Counted from the stretch's first letter, positions 12,115-22,346 are shown. The stretch is DNA of 64,000 nucleotides from Rhodanobacteraceae bacterium ZG21-1 (GCA_021390615.1 JAJEJU010000016.1:1-64000); one strand, 5' to 3'. Notes: a model not told the origin generated them from the sequence alone. Numbers and translations: made by a program.

Positions 12115-13226
12115 TCGACGAACTGCAAGTCCGCCTGGTCGCCCTGGCGAAGCGCGTGCTGCGGCGGCCGCGGGTCGACCTGCTGCTGGTCGCCGGCCTG
12201 CTGTTGCTGGCCGCCGCCGGCCTGGTCACGCTGTACAGCGCCAGCGGCGGCGACTTGAGCGTGGTCGGCGGTCAGGCCGCGCGCTTCGTGTTCGGCGGCA
12301 TCCTGGTGCTGCTGTTGTCGCGCGTGCCACCCACCCTGCTGCGCACCTGGACGCCGTGGCTGTACCTGGGCAGCACCGCGCTGCTGGTGGTGGTCACCGT
12401 GCTGGGCGAAGGGCATGGCGCGAATCGCTGGCTGAATCTCGGCGTGATGCGCTTCCAGCCGTCCGAACTGCTCAAGCTGACCATGCCGATGATGGTGGCC
12501 TGGTATCTGCATCCGCGCCAATTGCCGCCGGGCTGGAAAGACATCGCAGTGGTCGGCCTGCTGATCGCCATTCCGGCCGGCCTGATCGCCGAGCAGCCTG
12601 ATCTGGGCACCGCCCTGCTGGTGGCCGCGGCCGGCGCCTTCGCGCTGTTCCTGTCCGGCATGGCATGGTGGCGCATCGGCCTGCTGCTGGGCGCGGTGGC
12701 CGGCGCCGTGCCGGTGGCCTGGCATTTCCTGCACGAGTACCAGCGCAACCGCGTGCGCACCCTGCTCGATCCGGAGTCGGACCCGCTCGGCAACGGCTGG
12801 CACATCATCCAGTCGCAGATCGCGGTGGGTTCCGGCGGCGTGTTCGGCAAGGGCTTCGAGCACAGCACGCAGTCGCGCCTGGAGTTCCTGCCCGAGCACA
12901 CCACCGACTTCATCTTCGCGGTGTTCTCGGAGGAGTTCGGCCTGGTCGGCGTGGCGGCGATCATGCTGCTGTACGCCTTCATCATCGGCCGCTGTCTGTG
13001 GATAGCCATGGAGGCGCGCGACACCTATTCGCGCCTGCTGGCCGGCGCGATCGGCATGAGCTTCTTCGTCTACGTGTTCGTCAACGGCGGCATGGTCGCC
13101 GGCCTGCTGCCGGTGGTGGGCGTGCCGATGCCGCTGGTCAGCTACGGCGGCACCTCGGCGGTGTCGCTGCTGACCGGCTTCGGTGTGCTGATGTCGATCC
13201 ATGCGCACCGCAAGACCCGCGATTGA
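12111..13226 (+). CDS. rodA: SEDS peptidoglycan glycosyltransferase RodA
   Basis: A 371-residue polytopic membrane protein of the SEDS family, which polymerises lipid II into glycan strands and works with PBP2. Family hallmarks are visible: GANRWLNLGVMRFQPSEL, AEQPDLGTALLV (with the catalytic-site Asp), GNGWHIIQSQIAVGSGG, FLPEHTTDFIFAVFSEEFG and the C-terminal PLVSYGGTSAVSLLTGFG. The start ATG 12111 overlaps the mrdA stop. A 108-bp gap then leads to mltB. Confidence 0.96.
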   Translation: MIDELQVRLVALAKRVLRRPRVDLLLVAGLLLLAAAGLVTLYSASGGDLSVVGGQAARFVFGGILVLLLSRVPPTLLRTWTPWLYLGSTALLVVVTVLGEGHGANRWLNLGVMRFQPSELLKLTMPMMVAWYLHPRQLPPGWKDIAVVGLLIAIPAGLIAEQPDLGTALLVAAAGAFALFLSGMAWWRIGLLLGAVAGAVPVAWHFLHEYQRNRVRTLLDPESDPLGNGWHIIQSQIAVGSGGVFGKGFEHSTQSRLEFLPEHTTDFIFAVFSEEFGLVGVAAIMLLYAFIIGRCLWIAMEARDTYSRLLAGAIGMSFFVYVFVNGGMVAGLLPVVGVPMPLVSYGGTSAVSLLTGFGVLMSIHAHRKTRD

Positions 13227-13334
13227 AGGGCCGATGCACGCGCTGCAGCCAAGGCGACGCTTCACTGAACCGGGCCAGCGCAGGCCGTTGCGGGCGCGGC
13301 GGTTTGCGTCGGGCTGCATGTTAGGCTTGCGGAA

Positions 13335-14378
13335 ATGTCTGCCATGAAGACGTCCATGCCCCTCTTGTCCGTAGCCCGCCGGGCCAAGGCGCTGCCGTAT
13401 CGCCGCCTCGCCATGTTGGGCATGCTGGCCACGGCGATACCTGCGCTGGCCTGGGCGCAGAAACATCCCGGGCAGGCGCAGCTGGTGCGCGAGGTGGCGG
13501 CGGACACTGGCAAGGATCCGCGCGCGCTCAACGCCTTGCTCGACGGCGCCAAGCGCCAGCAGAGCATCATCGACGCGATCAGCCGGCCGGCCGAGGCGAA
13601 GCCGTGGAAGGACTACCGGCCGATCTTCGTCACCCAGCAGCGCATCGTCGACGGCATCGCCTTCTACCGCGCGCACCGCGCGCTGATCGAGCGGACCGCG
13701 CACCGCTACCACGTGGCGCCGGAGTACATCGTCGCGATCATCGGCGTGGAAACCAGCTACGGCCGCATCGTGGGCAAGTACAAGGTGCTCGACGCGCTGG
13801 TCACCCTGGGCCTCTACTATCCGCCGCGCGCCAGCTATTTCCGCGGCGAGCTGAAGACCCTGCTGGAGCTGCCGGAAAGCCATCTGGCCGGTCCGGTCGC
13901 CACGCTGACCGGCTCCTATGCCGGTGCGCAGGGCTGGGGCCAGTTCATGCCCTCGAGCATTCGCGACTACGGCGTCGACGCCGACGGCGACGGTCATATC
14001 GACCTGCAGCGCTCGCTGCCCGACATCCTGGCCAGCGTCGCCAACTACTTCGCCAAGCACGGCTGGGTCGAGGGCGGCCCGGTGACGGTGCCGGCGCGGC
14101 CGGACCGCGCGGCGAAGGCGCTGGCGGTGAAGGATTCCACCCCGCAGTGGCCGCTGGAGCAGCTGCAGGCCTGGGGCTACACGCCGGCGCGTGCGCTCGG
14201 TCCCGGCCGGCTCGCCAGCCTGCAGACCCTGCAGGGCGAGCAGGGCACGGAGTACTGGATCACCTTCCAGAATTTCTACGTGATCACGCGCTACAACCGC
14301 AGTCCGCTGTATGCGCTGGCGGTACATCAGCTGGCCCAGGCGATCGCTGCCGGAGTGAAGGCGAAAGCGGCCCCATGA
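13335..14378 (+). CDS. mltB: Membrane-associated lytic murein transglycosylase B
   Basis: A 347-residue SLT-fold enzyme that cleaves peptidoglycan to 1,6-anhydro-muropeptides in the periplasm. A signal peptide ends near ALAWAQ. The family motif GVETSYGRIVGKYKVLDALVT holds the catalytic Glu139; GAQGWGQFMPSSIRDYGVDADGDGHIDL (in two conserved blocks) and DILASVANYFAKHGW follow. The signal peptide has no lipobox, so this copy looks periplasmic or membrane-tethered by its leader rather than a lipoprotein as in E. coli. An alternative ATG at 13344 is possible. Its stop overlaps the rlpA start (ATGA). Confidence 0.93.
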   Translation: MSAMKTSMPLLSVARRAKALPYRRLAMLGMLATAIPALAWAQKHPGQAQLVREVAADTGKDPRALNALLDGAKRQQSIIDAISRPAEAKPWKDYRPIFVTQQRIVDGIAFYRAHRALIERTAHRYHVAPEYIVAIIGVETSYGRIVGKYKVLDALVTLGLYYPPRASYFRGELKTLLELPESHLAGPVATLTGSYAGAQGWGQFMPSSIRDYGVDADGDGHIDLQRSLPDILASVANYFAKHGWVEGGPVTVPARPDRAAKALAVKDSTPQWPLEQLQAWGYTPARALGPGRLASLQTLQGEQGTEYWITFQNFYVITRYNRSPLYALAVHQLAQAIAAGVKAKAAP

Positions 14379-15274
14379 AGCCGGCGCGGCTGCTCACGGC
14401 GCTGACCCTCCTGCTGCTGCTGGCGGGCTGCAGCGGCAGTAAGCCGCGGCCGTCCCCGGGTTCGCGCGGCAGCGCCTCCAGCGCCAGCGGACGCTGGTCG
14501 GACGACACCAGCCGCTCGCAGCACTCGCGCTATCACGACGCCGACGACAGCGTGCCGAGCGGGCCGCCGCCGGACGTGAGCAAGGTGCCCGAGCCAGTGC
14601 CCAAGGTCGAGCCGCGCTCGCTGTACGGCAACAAGTCGCCATACAGCGTGCTTGGCCAGACTTACACCGTGCTGCCCAGCGCACGCGGCTACGTCGAGCG
14701 CGGCATCGCCTCGTTCTACGGCAGCAAGTTCCACAAGTACAAGACCTCGAATCTCGAGGACTACGACATGTACCAGTTCAGCGCAGCGCACAAGACCTTG
14801 CCGCTGCCGACCTTCGCGCGGGTGACCAACCTGCAGAACGGCAAGAGCGTGGTGGTGCGCATCAACGACCGCGGACCGTTCATGCAGAACCGCCTGATCG
14901 ACCTGTCCTTTGCCGCAGCGGTGAAGATCGGCATCTGGCCGCAGGGCACCGGCCTGGTCGAGGTGCGCGCGATCGATCCCAGCCAGCCGGTGCAGGAACT
15001 GCCGCCGCCGCAGGATGTCAAAGCCGTTGGCCAGCCCGGGCCGGGCATCTACCTGCAGGTGGGCGCGTTCTCCGACGTCGCCAACGCCGAGCGAGTCGCC
15101 CAGCGCCTGCGCGAAGCGAATTTCGCGCCGGTGCAGGTGGTGGATGTGCAGATCGGCGGCCGCAGCGTGCGGCGCGTGCGGGTCGGCCCGCTGCCCGACG
15201 TCGAGCGGGCCGACGACGTCACCGCCCGCATCGAGGACATGGGACTGCCCAGGCCGCAGGTCGCGGTAGACTGA
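14375..15274 (+). CDS. rlpA: RlpA-like septal/lateral wall lipoprotein with SPOR domain
   Basis: A 299-residue lipoprotein: signal sequence with lipobox LLAGC (Cys about residue 19), a Ser/Arg-rich low-complexity linker, a double-psi beta-barrel (GIASFYGSKFHKYKTSN ... VVVRINDRGPF, with the conserved Asp of RlpA enzymes in NDRGPF) and a C-terminal SPOR domain (YLQVGAFSDVANAERVAQRL ... RVRVGPL). RlpA proteins cut naked glycan strands and are recruited by SPOR binding to denuded peptidoglycan. Overlaps the mltB stop by four bases, so the two glycan lyases are coupled; dacA follows after 87 bp. Confidence 0.94.
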   Translation: MKPARLLTALTLLLLLAGCSGSKPRPSPGSRGSASSASGRWSDDTSRSQHSRYHDADDSVPSGPPPDVSKVPEPVPKVEPRSLYGNKSPYSVLGQTYTVLPSARGYVERGIASFYGSKFHKYKTSNLEDYDMYQFSAAHKTLPLPTFARVTNLQNGKSVVVRINDRGPFMQNRLIDLSFAAAVKIGIWPQGTGLVEVRAIDPSQPVQELPPPQDVKAVGQPGPGIYLQVGAFSDVANAERVAQRLREANFAPVQVVDVQIGGRSVRRVRVGPLPDVERADDVTARIEDMGLPRPQVAVD

Positions 15275-15361
15275 GCATCCCCACAAGCTTTTGCGCCGCG
15301 GCCGCCTGGCCGCCGGCATCGAGAAACCCACACTCACCATAAGCACGGATTCCACACCAAG

Positions 15362-16600
15362 ATGAGCTTTTCCCGTCGTGTACTGTCTGCCCTTGCCGCT
15401 ACCGCCCTGGTCGGCATCGTCGCCGCCCAGCAGGTTCCGCCCAAGCCGGTACCGGTACCGCGTCCGGTCGTGCCCGACGCGCCGGTGCCGCCGCCGCCGG
15501 ACGTCGACGCCAAGAGCTGGGTGCTGATGGACTACGCCACCGGCCAGGTGCTCGCCAGCAAGGATCCGGACCTGCGGGTGGAGCCGGCCTCGATCACCAA
15601 GATCATGACCGACTACGTGATCTCCGCCGAGCTGGCCAACGGCAAGATCCACATGAACGACATGGTCACCATCAGCGAGCACGCCTGGCGCGGCGGCGGC
15701 GCCAGCACCGACGGCTCCACCAGCTTCCTCAAGCTCAACAGCCAGGTTTCGTTGAAGGACCTGCTGTACGGCATGATCATCCAGTCGGGCAACGACTCGG
15801 CGATCGCGCTGGCGGAACACAGCGCGGGTTCGGAAGAAGCCTTCGCCGGCCTGATGAACGCCTACGCCAAGCAGCTCGGCATGGTGAACTCGCACTTCGT
15901 CGACGCCTCCGGCTACCCGGTCGACAACCACTACACCACCGCGCACGACATCGCGATCCTGTCGCGCGCGCTGATCCACGACTTCCCCGACGACTACGCG
16001 ATCTCCAAGGTCAAGGAGTTCGAGTGGAACGGCATCAAGCAGGGCAACCGCAACACCTTGCTGTGGCGCGACCCCAGCGTCGACGGCATCAAGACCGGCC
16101 ACACCGCGGCCGCCGGCTTCTGCCTGGCCGCCTCGGCCCAGCAGGGCGACGCGCGCATGATCGCCATCGTGATGGGCGCCAGCAACGAGAAGGCGCGCGC
16201 CGATTCGGCGATGGCCCTGCTCAGCTATGGCTTCCGCTTCTACGAGACGCACAAGCTGTACGACGCCGGCAAGCCGCTGGTGACGCCGCGGCTGTGGAAG
16301 GGCACCGAGAACCAGCTGCCGCTCGGCGTCAGCGACAACGTGCTGGTCACCGTGAAGCGCGGCGACTACGAGAAGCTGAAGGCGACCATGGACATCCCGT
16401 CCACCCTGATCGCCCCCTTCAGCAAGGGCCAGCAGGTCGGCACGCTGCGCATCACCCTGGACGGTCAGCCGGTGCAGAACGTGCCGCTGGTGGCCTTGAA
16501 CGACGCGCCGCAATGCGGCTTCTTCGGGCGCCTGTGGGACAGCATTCTGCTGTGGTTCCACCACGACAGCAGCGCGGACAAGGGCGGCACCGGCAAATGA
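15362..16600 (+). CDS. dacA: D-alanyl-D-alanine carboxypeptidase (PBP5/6 type)
   Basis: Low-molecular-weight penicillin-binding protein (412 aa) that removes the terminal D-Ala from pentapeptides. Signal peptide followed by a Pro/Val-rich spacer (KPVPVPRPVVPDAPVP). Active-site motifs are S77-ITK80, S142-GN144 and K244-TG246. The C-terminal beta domain ends in LLWFHHDSSADKGGTGK; the IPSTLIAPFSKGQQVGTLRI region matches PBP5 C-terminal domains, and the tail has an amphipathic membrane-associating helix. The neighbourhood dacA-ybeD-lipB-lipA is the classical order. Confidence 0.94.
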   Translation: MSFSRRVLSALAATALVGIVAAQQVPPKPVPVPRPVVPDAPVPPPPDVDAKSWVLMDYATGQVLASKDPDLRVEPASITKIMTDYVISAELANGKIHMNDMVTISEHAWRGGGASTDGSTSFLKLNSQVSLKDLLYGMIIQSGNDSAIALAEHSAGSEEAFAGLMNAYAKQLGMVNSHFVDASGYPVDNHYTTAHDIAILSRALIHDFPDDYAISKVKEFEWNGIKQGNRNTLLWRDPSVDGIKTGHTAAAGFCLAASAQQGDARMIAIVMGASNEKARADSAMALLSYGFRFYETHKLYDAGKPLVTPRLWKGTENQLPLGVSDNVLVTVKRGDYEKLKATMDIPSTLIAPFSKGQQVGTLRITLDGQPVQNVPLVALNDAPQCGFFGRLWDSILLWFHHDSSADKGGTGK

Positions 16601-16628
16601 GCAAGATTCGAGCAGACGGAGCGTGCGC

Positions 16629-16919
16629 ATGAAGGACATCGATTCGATCCGGCCCGAGCAGCCGGGCCAGGGCTTCCAGTTCCCGGGCGAGTTCGAGATC
16701 ACCGCGATGGGCAACGCCAGCGCCAACCTGCCGACCCACGTGCCGCAGATCCTGGAGCGAGTCGGCCTGCACGTGCTGCACGAGACGGTGAAGCACAAGA
16801 CCTCGCGCGAGAGCAATTTCGTCTCGGTGACGGTGAGCTTCCGCTGCGAGACCCGCGAGCAGTACGACGCGGCGCATGCCGCGCTGCGCGCCGATCCGGA
16901 TATCCGTTTCACGCTTTGA
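16629..16919 (+). CDS. ybeD: DUF493/YbeD family protein
   Basis: A 96-residue ACT-like alpha/beta protein. The pattern [14 protein letters not shown] at the start and [26 protein letters not shown] further on match YbeD. Its function is not established, although it is regularly found between dac and lipB genes. ATG 16629 ([10 protein letters not shown]) is preferred to an upstream GTG at 16623. It is separated from dacA by 28 bp and probably cotranscribed. Confidence 0.9.
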   Translation: MKDIDSIRPEQPGQGFQFPGEFEITAMGNASANLPTHVPQILERVGLHVLHETVKHKTSRESNFVSVTVSFRCETREQYDAAHAALRADPDIRFTL

Positions 16920-17014
16920 ATGCGATCGGCGGGGCAGGGTGCGCGCACGCCTTGTCCCGCCCCGGCGGTCGCCCCATCTTGCAAGCTCCAGCCCCAGCAC
17001 TAGCAGATATCGCC

Positions 17015-17698
17015 ATGTCATTGCCGCTGCAGATACGCCGCCTTGGACGTCAGCCCTACGAGCCGGTATGGCGCGCGATGAGCGCCTTCACCGATGCGCG
17101 CACCGCCGAGACCGGCGACGAGCTGTGGCTGCTGGAGCACGACCGGGTGTTCACCCTGGGTCAGGCCGGCAAGCTGGAGCACGTGCTGGCGCCCGGCGAC
17201 ATCCCGGTGCTGCCGGTGGACCGCGGCGGCCAGGTGACCTACCACGGCCCCGGTCAGATCGTCGGCTACCCGCTGATCGACCTGCGCCGCGCCGGGGTGG
17301 GCGTGCGTGAGCTGGTGCACAAGATCGAGCAGGCCATCATCGACACCCTGACACACTGGAACATCGGCGCCGAGCGGCAGGAGGGCGCCCCAGGCGTCTA
17401 CGTCGGCGGGGCCAAGGTGGCGGCGCTGGGGCTGCGCGTGCGGCGCGGCTGCAGCTTCCACGGCCTGGCCTTCAACGTGAATATGGACCTGGAGCCCTAT
17501 CACCGCATCAATCCTTGCGGCTACAAGGGCTTGGCGGTCACGCAAGTGTTAGACTTAGGCGGTCCGTCGCGACTGGCGGACGTCGAAGAGGTGCTGATCG
17601 GCGAGTTCTGTCGCCAGTTCGGCTTCGATGCCCGGCCGGCCGCCCCCCTGATTCCCGAACTTCCCGCCCGCCCGGCGGTCGCAGGCTTGGCCGTATGA
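17015..17698 (+). CDS. lipB: Octanoyl-[acyl-carrier-protein]:protein N-octanoyltransferase
   Basis: Transfers octanoate from acyl-carrier protein to lipoyl domains, the first step of de novo lipoate synthesis. Conserved blocks are [21 protein letters not shown], the Lys134 motif [23 protein letters not shown] and the Cys168 motif [11 protein letters not shown]; Lys and Cys form the known acyl-transfer dyad. Length (227 aa) is normal. ATG 17015 ([11 protein letters not shown]) gives the family N terminus; an upstream in-frame start would add a 33-residue non-homologous leader. Its TGA overlaps the lipA ATG. Confidence 0.96.
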   Translation: MSLPLQIRRLGRQPYEPVWRAMSAFTDARTAETGDELWLLEHDRVFTLGQAGKLEHVLAPGDIPVLPVDRGGQVTYHGPGQIVGYPLIDLRRAGVGVRELVHKIEQAIIDTLTHWNIGAERQEGAPGVYVGGAKVAALGLRVRRGCSFHGLAFNVNMDLEPYHRINPCGYKGLAVTQVLDLGGPSRLADVEEVLIGEFCRQFGFDARPAAPLIPELPARPAVAGLAV

Positions 17699-18717
17699 GT
17701 GAGTCCATCGCAAGTTCCAAGACCATCCCGATCAGCGTCGTGTCGACGCCGTCGGCAGCCGATCGTCCGTCGCCGGACAAGCAGCTCGGCAACGACAAGA
17801 TCGCGCTGAACCGCGCCGGCTTCGACAGCGCCGTGCCGGCCTTGCGCAAGCCCAGCTGGATCCGCGTGCGGCTGCCGCAGGGCAATGCCGTGCAGCAGCT
17901 CAAGGCACGCCTGCGCGAGAACGCGCTGGTCACGGTGTGCGAGGAAGCCTCCTGCCCGAACATCCACGAGTGCTTCAGCAAGGGCACCGCCACCTTCATG
18001 ATCCTGGGCGAGGTGTGCACGCGGCGCTGCTCGTTCTGCGACGTAGCCCACGGCCGCCCGGCGGCGCCGGATCCGCTGGAGCCGGCGCGCCTGGCCGAGA
18101 CCATCCGCGACATGCGATTGAAGTACGTGGTGATCACCTCGGTGGATCGCGACGACCTGCGCGACGGCGGCGCCGAGCATTTCGCCTCGTGCATCCGCGC
18201 GGTGCGCCACGCCAGCCCCAGCATCAAGATCGAGATTCTCACCCCGGATTTCCGCGGCAAGGGCCGCATGGAACGCGCGCTGGAAGTGCTCAAGGACTTC
18301 CCGCCGGACGTGTTCAACCACAACCTGGAAACCGTGCCGCACCTGTATCGCGAAGTGCGTCCTGGCGCGGACTATCAGTGGTCGCTGGACCTGCTCAAGC
18401 GCTTCAAGGCGCAGCACCCGGAAGTGCCGACCAAGTCCGGCATCATGCTCGGCCTGGGCGAAACCATGGAGCAGGTGCTGGAGACCATGCGCGACCTGCG
18501 CGCGCACGACGTCGACATGATCACCATCGGCCAGTACCTGCAGCCCACCCCGCATCACCACCCGGTGGTCCGCTACTGGACCCCGGAAGAATTCGAGGCG
18601 CTGCGCGAGGCCGGCGAGGCGATGGGCTTCCATCACGTCGCTTCCGGACCGCTGGTGCGTTCCTCCTACCACGCCGACCTGCAGGCGCATGCCGCGGGCG
18701 TCACCGAGCATGCCTAA
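17695..18717 (+). CDS. lipA: Lipoyl synthase (radical SAM)
   Basis: Inserts the two sulfurs into protein-bound octanoate. The auxiliary [4Fe-4S] cluster ligands are C82, C87 and C93; the radical-SAM cluster motif CxxxCxxC is C108, C112 and C115 (CTRRCSFC). The C-terminal RSSYHAD motif contains the Ser that ligates the auxiliary cluster. The protein is 340 residues, with a longer N terminus (about 40 residues, Ser/Pro rich) than the E. coli enzyme. Translationally coupled to lipB by the ATGA overlap. Confidence 0.97.
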   Translation: MSESIASSKTIPISVVSTPSAADRPSPDKQLGNDKIALNRAGFDSAVPALRKPSWIRVRLPQGNAVQQLKARLRENALVTVCEEASCPNIHECFSKGTATFMILGEVCTRRCSFCDVAHGRPAAPDPLEPARLAETIRDMRLKYVVITSVDRDDLRDGGAEHFASCIRAVRHASPSIKIEILTPDFRGKGRMERALEVLKDFPPDVFNHNLETVPHLYREVRPGADYQWSLDLLKRFKAQHPEVPTKSGIMLGLGETMEQVLETMRDLRAHDVDMITIGQYLQPTPHHHPVVRYWTPEEFEALREAGEAMGFHHVASGPLVRSSYHADLQAHAAGVTEHA

Positions 18718-18727
18718 GAGCACCTAC

Positions 18728-20983
18728 ATGACCCTACGCTCCGCTTCCCTCGCCCTGCTGCTGGCCCTGGTCGTTCCCGTCGTCGCCGGCGCGCAGTCGG
18801 CCGAAGACCTCGGCGCCGGCACCAGCGGGCGTAAGGCCTCGACGTTCCCGCTCAAGCCGGCGCTCGACCAGGAGCAGGCGGCGCAGCTGTCGGCGCGCTT
18901 CCTGACCCGCTTCCACTACGACCCGCAGCCGCTCGACGATGCGATGTCGCAGAAGATCTACAAGGCTTACCTGGACGACCTCGACGGCGAGAAGGTGTTC
19001 TTCACCCAGGCCGACCTGGCCAAGTTCGCGCCGCTGAAGACTCAGCTGGACGACGCGATCTGGAACCAGGACCTGTCCGGTCCGTTCGGCATATTCAACC
19101 TGTACGTGCAGCGCGCGATCGACCGCATGACCTATGCGCGCGGGCTGCTCAAGAAGGGCTTCGACCTGTCCGGCAACGAGAGCTACAACTTCGACCGCAA
19201 GAAGGCCGACTGGCCCAAGGACCCGTCCGAGCTGGATGAGCTGTGGCGCAAGCGCACCATGAACGACTGGCTGCGCCTGAAGCTTGCCGGCAAGAGCGAT
19301 GACGACATCCGCAAGACGCTGGACAAGCGCTATGCCGGCTACATCGACCGGGTGAAGCAGCTGGACAGCGAAGACGCGTTCCAGGCCTTCATGACCGCTT
19401 ACGCCAACACCACCGACCCGCACACCGACTACTTCGGCCCGCGCGCGGCGGAGAACTTCGACATCTCGATGAAGCTGTCGCTGGAAGGCATCGGCGCGGT
19501 GCTGTCGGCACGCGACGAATACACCCAGATCCGCGAGATCGTGCCGGGCGGCCCGGCCGCCAAGTCCGCCAAGGTGCACGTCGGCGATCGCATCGTGGCG
19601 ATCGGGCAGGGCGCCAGCGGTCCGATGGTGGACGTGATCGGCTGGCGCCTCGACGACGTGGTCAACAAGATCCGCGGCAAGAAGGACACCACCGTGCGGC
19701 TGGAGATCCTGCCTGCCGACAGCGGCGTGGACGGCAAGCACGAAGTGATCACCCTGGTGCGCAAGAAGGTCAGCATCGAGGAGTCCGCGGCCAAGAAGAA
19801 AGTCATCGAGGTGAAGGACGGCGCCACCACCCGCAAGATCGGCGTGATCGAGCTGCCCACCTTCTATTCCGACTTCGGCGCGCGCAGCGAGGGCGATCCG
19901 CAGTACAAGAGCGCCAGCCGCGACGTCACCAAGCTGCTCGGCGAGCTGAAGGCCGAAGGCGTCGAAGGCGTGGTGGTCGACCTGCGCAACAACGGCGGCG
20001 GCTCGCTGGCCGAGGCCAACGAACTCACCGGCCTGTTCATCGACAAGGGCCCGGTGGTGCAGGTGCGCGACGCCCGCGGCCAGGTCGGCGTGCAGGGCGA
20101 CGACGATCCGGGCATGGCCTGGAGCGGCCCGATGGCGGTGATGGTCAATCGCGGCTCGGCCTCGGCCTCGGAGATTTTCGCGGCGGCGATCCAGGACTAC
20201 GGACGCGGCCTGATCATCGGCGAGCAGACCTTCGGCAAGGGCACCGTGCAGACCCTGGTCGATCTCGACCGCGTCGCCGGCAGCGCGGGCGACAACGAGA
20301 AGCCGCAGTACGGCGAGCTGAAGATGACCATCCAGGAATTCTTCCGCATCAACGGCGGCTCGACCCAGCTCAAGGGCGTCACCCCGGACATCCTGTTCCC
20401 GAAGAGCGGCGACGAGAAGGATTTCGGCGAGTCGACCTACGACAACGCGCTGCCGTGGACGCAGATTCCGCCGGCCGACTACAAGCCGGTGGCGGACCTC
20501 AAGGCCTATCTGCCGCAGCTGCAGAAGCTGCACGACCAGCGCGTCGCCAGTTCGCCGGGCTGGAAGCTGATGCTCGACCAACTGGCCGAGTACCGCAAGA
20601 TGCGCGACAAGACCTCGGTGTCGCTCAACCTGGCCCAGCGCGAGCAGGAGCGCAAGGAGCTCGATGCTATGCAGGCCGACTTCCGCACACGCCACAAGCA
20701 GATCGACGGCGACGCCGCGATCGACACCCAGGACACGCTCGACGACGGCCTCGACGCCAACGAGCGCAGCCTGAAGAGCGAGCTGAAGGAAGAAAAGGAC
20801 GCCAAGAAGGCCAAGGACGTGCCGCTGGAAGAGACCGCGCACATCCTGTTCGACGCGGTCGGCCTGATCAAGGCCGACCCGAAGCTGGCCAGCGAAGTGC
20901 TGCCGTACGGCGGCAAGAACCCGGACGCGCCCGCCATGGTGGCGTCCGCCTCGTCGACCGCAGCCGCGCCGGCCACGCACTGA
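18728..20983 (+). CDS. prc: Tail-specific (C-terminal processing) periplasmic protease
   Basis: S41-family protease (751 aa) that trims lipoproteins and cell-wall enzymes. A signal peptide (MTLRSASLALLLALVVPVVA, cut near AGAQS) leads into an N-terminal helical domain, a PDZ domain (EGIGAVLSARDEYTQIREI through VGDRIVAIGQG) and the protease domain. The catalytic pair is S479 in GSASASEIF and K504 in QTFGKGTVQ, 25 residues apart as in E. coli Prc. The C-terminal DUF3340-like region is rich in Lys/Glu/Asp. I chose ATG 18728 because AAGAG stands 8 bp upstream; ATG 18710, overlapping the lipA stop, is the alternative. The neighbouring wall hydrolases are plausible substrates, by analogy with E. coli. 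Confidence 0.95.
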   Translation: MTLRSASLALLLALVVPVVAGAQSAEDLGAGTSGRKASTFPLKPALDQEQAAQLSARFLTRFHYDPQPLDDAMSQKIYKAYLDDLDGEKVFFTQADLAKFAPLKTQLDDAIWNQDLSGPFGIFNLYVQRAIDRMTYARGLLKKGFDLSGNESYNFDRKKADWPKDPSELDELWRKRTMNDWLRLKLAGKSDDDIRKTLDKRYAGYIDRVKQLDSEDAFQAFMTAYANTTDPHTDYFGPRAAENFDISMKLSLEGIGAVLSARDEYTQIREIVPGGPAAKSAKVHVGDRIVAIGQGASGPMVDVIGWRLDDVVNKIRGKKDTTVRLEILPADSGVDGKHEVITLVRKKVSIEESAAKKKVIEVKDGATTRKIGVIELPTFYSDFGARSEGDPQYKSASRDVTKLLGELKAEGVEGVVVDLRNNGGGSLAEANELTGLFIDKGPVVQVRDARGQVGVQGDDDPGMAWSGPMAVMVNRGSASASEIFAAAIQDYGRGLIIGEQTFGKGTVQTLVDLDRVAGSAGDNEKPQYGELKMTIQEFFRINGGSTQLKGVTPDILFPKSGDEKDFGESTYDNALPWTQIPPADYKPVADLKAYLPQLQKLHDQRVASSPGWKLMLDQLAEYRKMRDKTSVSLNLAQREQERKELDAMQADFRTRHKQIDGDAAIDTQDTLDDGLDANERSLKSELKEEKDAKKAKDVPLEETAHILFDAVGLIKADPKLASEVLPYGGKNPDAPAMVASASSTAAAPATH

Positions 20984-21002
20984 GCCGGTCGCGGCCTGAC
21001 CT

Positions 21003-22271
21003 TCATGAGCACTGCGCCAGGTCGCCCGTCGATGCATGGCGGGCGTCGGCGCTGCGCGCATAGCCGAGCATGGCCGCGAAGCTGAGCAGGAAGCAGGCGC
21101 CGCCGAGCAGCAGCAGGCCGGTGTCGCCGAACAGCGGCAGCAGGTTATTGAGGAAGCCGGTGACCACCCAGGCGATCGCCATCACCGAGCCGGTGACGCC
21201 CAGCGCCCAGCCCTGACGGTCCTCGCTCACCGCATCGGAAAAGGCGGTGAACATGGTGGTGTAGGCGACCATGTCGAAGCAGCCGACCAGCATGCCCAGC
21301 GGCCACAGCGCCGCCTGGTGCGGAAACAGTGCCGACAACAGCTCGCCGATGCCGGCGACCAGCAGGCCGCAGGCGGCGATGCGCGTCACCCGCCACACGC
21401 GCAGCAGCAGCCTGACCACCACCCTCAGGCCGAACACGAAGCAGACGCCGATCAGGCCGCTGAACAGGCCGAGCTGCAGGCTGCCGTAGTGGAAGCGCTG
21501 CTGCAGCAGCTGGGTGATGGTCTGCAGGTACAGGCCGTAGCCGATCTGCATCAGGAAGAACACCAGCGAAAGAAAGGCCACGGCGCGGTGCCCTACGGCC
21601 TCGCGGATCACCCGCAGCGGCAGCAGCAGATCGATCCTGCGGTTTGGATCGGCGGGCGCACCGGCGTCGCGGTAGCGCCGCCACAGCCATAACGCACAGC
21701 CGGCCGAGAGCGCACCGACCAGCACGAACGGCGTGGCGTAGCCGAACAGCGGCGAGAGGCCGCGGTCCGAGGCGATGCCGCCCAGCGCCGGGCCGACCAC
21801 CACGCCGGCGCTGAAGGCCACCGACATGATGCTCATGTTGTAGGCCTTGTTTTCCGCCGTGCTGACGTCCGCGATGGCGGCCTGGGCGATGCCCTGGCAG
21901 CCGGCCATCAGGCCGCTCAGCGCGCGCCCCGCCAGCAGCAGCCACAGGCTGCAGCCGCTCACGCCCCAGGCCATCATGAAGTAGCTGGCCGACAGGCCGG
22001 CGACGCACAGCAGCAGGATCCGCCGCCGGCCGTAGACGTCGGACAGCTCGCCCATCAGCGACGAGCCGAAGAACATGCAGAAGGGATAAGCCGCATAGCC
22101 CAGGCCGAGATAGAAGTTGCGCCAGGACGCGGCGGCGCCCGCCGGCAGCAGGCCGGTATGCGGGTCGCTGAAGATCGCCGAGAACATGGGATAGACCAGC
22201 CCGAAACCCATCGCGTCGATGGCGATGGCGAGCAGGCAGGGGCCGAGCCGTTTGAGATCGAGTCCAGACAT
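21003..22271 (-). CDS. MFS transporter (drug/metabolite exporter type)
   Basis: A 422-residue protein with about 12 hydrophobic segments. The loop 2-3 motif GELSDVYGRRRILL is the MFS motif A, and GRALSGLMAGCQGIAQAAIADV matches motif B; AFSAGVVVGPALGG has the proline-containing motif C of 12-14 TMS exporters, so efflux is more likely than uptake. The substrate is not recognisable. ATG 22271 (MSGLDLKRLGP) is chosen; upstream in-frame codons lie in the regulator's promoter region. Divergent from the LysR gene, convergent with prc. Confidence 0.88.
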   Translation of the reverse strand: MSGLDLKRLGPCLLAIAIDAMGFGLVYPMFSAIFSDPHTGLLPAGAAASWRNFYLGLGYAAYPFCMFFGSSLMGELSDVYGRRRILLLCVAGLSASYFMMAWGVSGCSLWLLLAGRALSGLMAGCQGIAQAAIADVSTAENKAYNMSIMSVAFSAGVVVGPALGGIASDRGLSPLFGYATPFVLVGALSAGCALWLWRRYRDAGAPADPNRRIDLLLPLRVIREAVGHRAVAFLSLVFFLMQIGYGLYLQTITQLLQQRFHYGSLQLGLFSGLIGVCFVFGLRVVVRLLLRVWRVTRIAACGLLVAGIGELLSALFPHQAALWPLGMLVGCFDMVAYTTMFTAFSDAVSEDRQGWALGVTGSVMAIAWVVTGFLNNLLPLFGDTGLLLLGGACFLLSFAAMLGYARSADARHASTGDLAQCS

Positions 22272-22346
22272 GGATGCACCTGTGCCGCAGCAAGAGAAGT
22301 GCTGCTCAAAGTAGGCAGCGGGGCAGCGCGGCAGTAGGCGGCAACG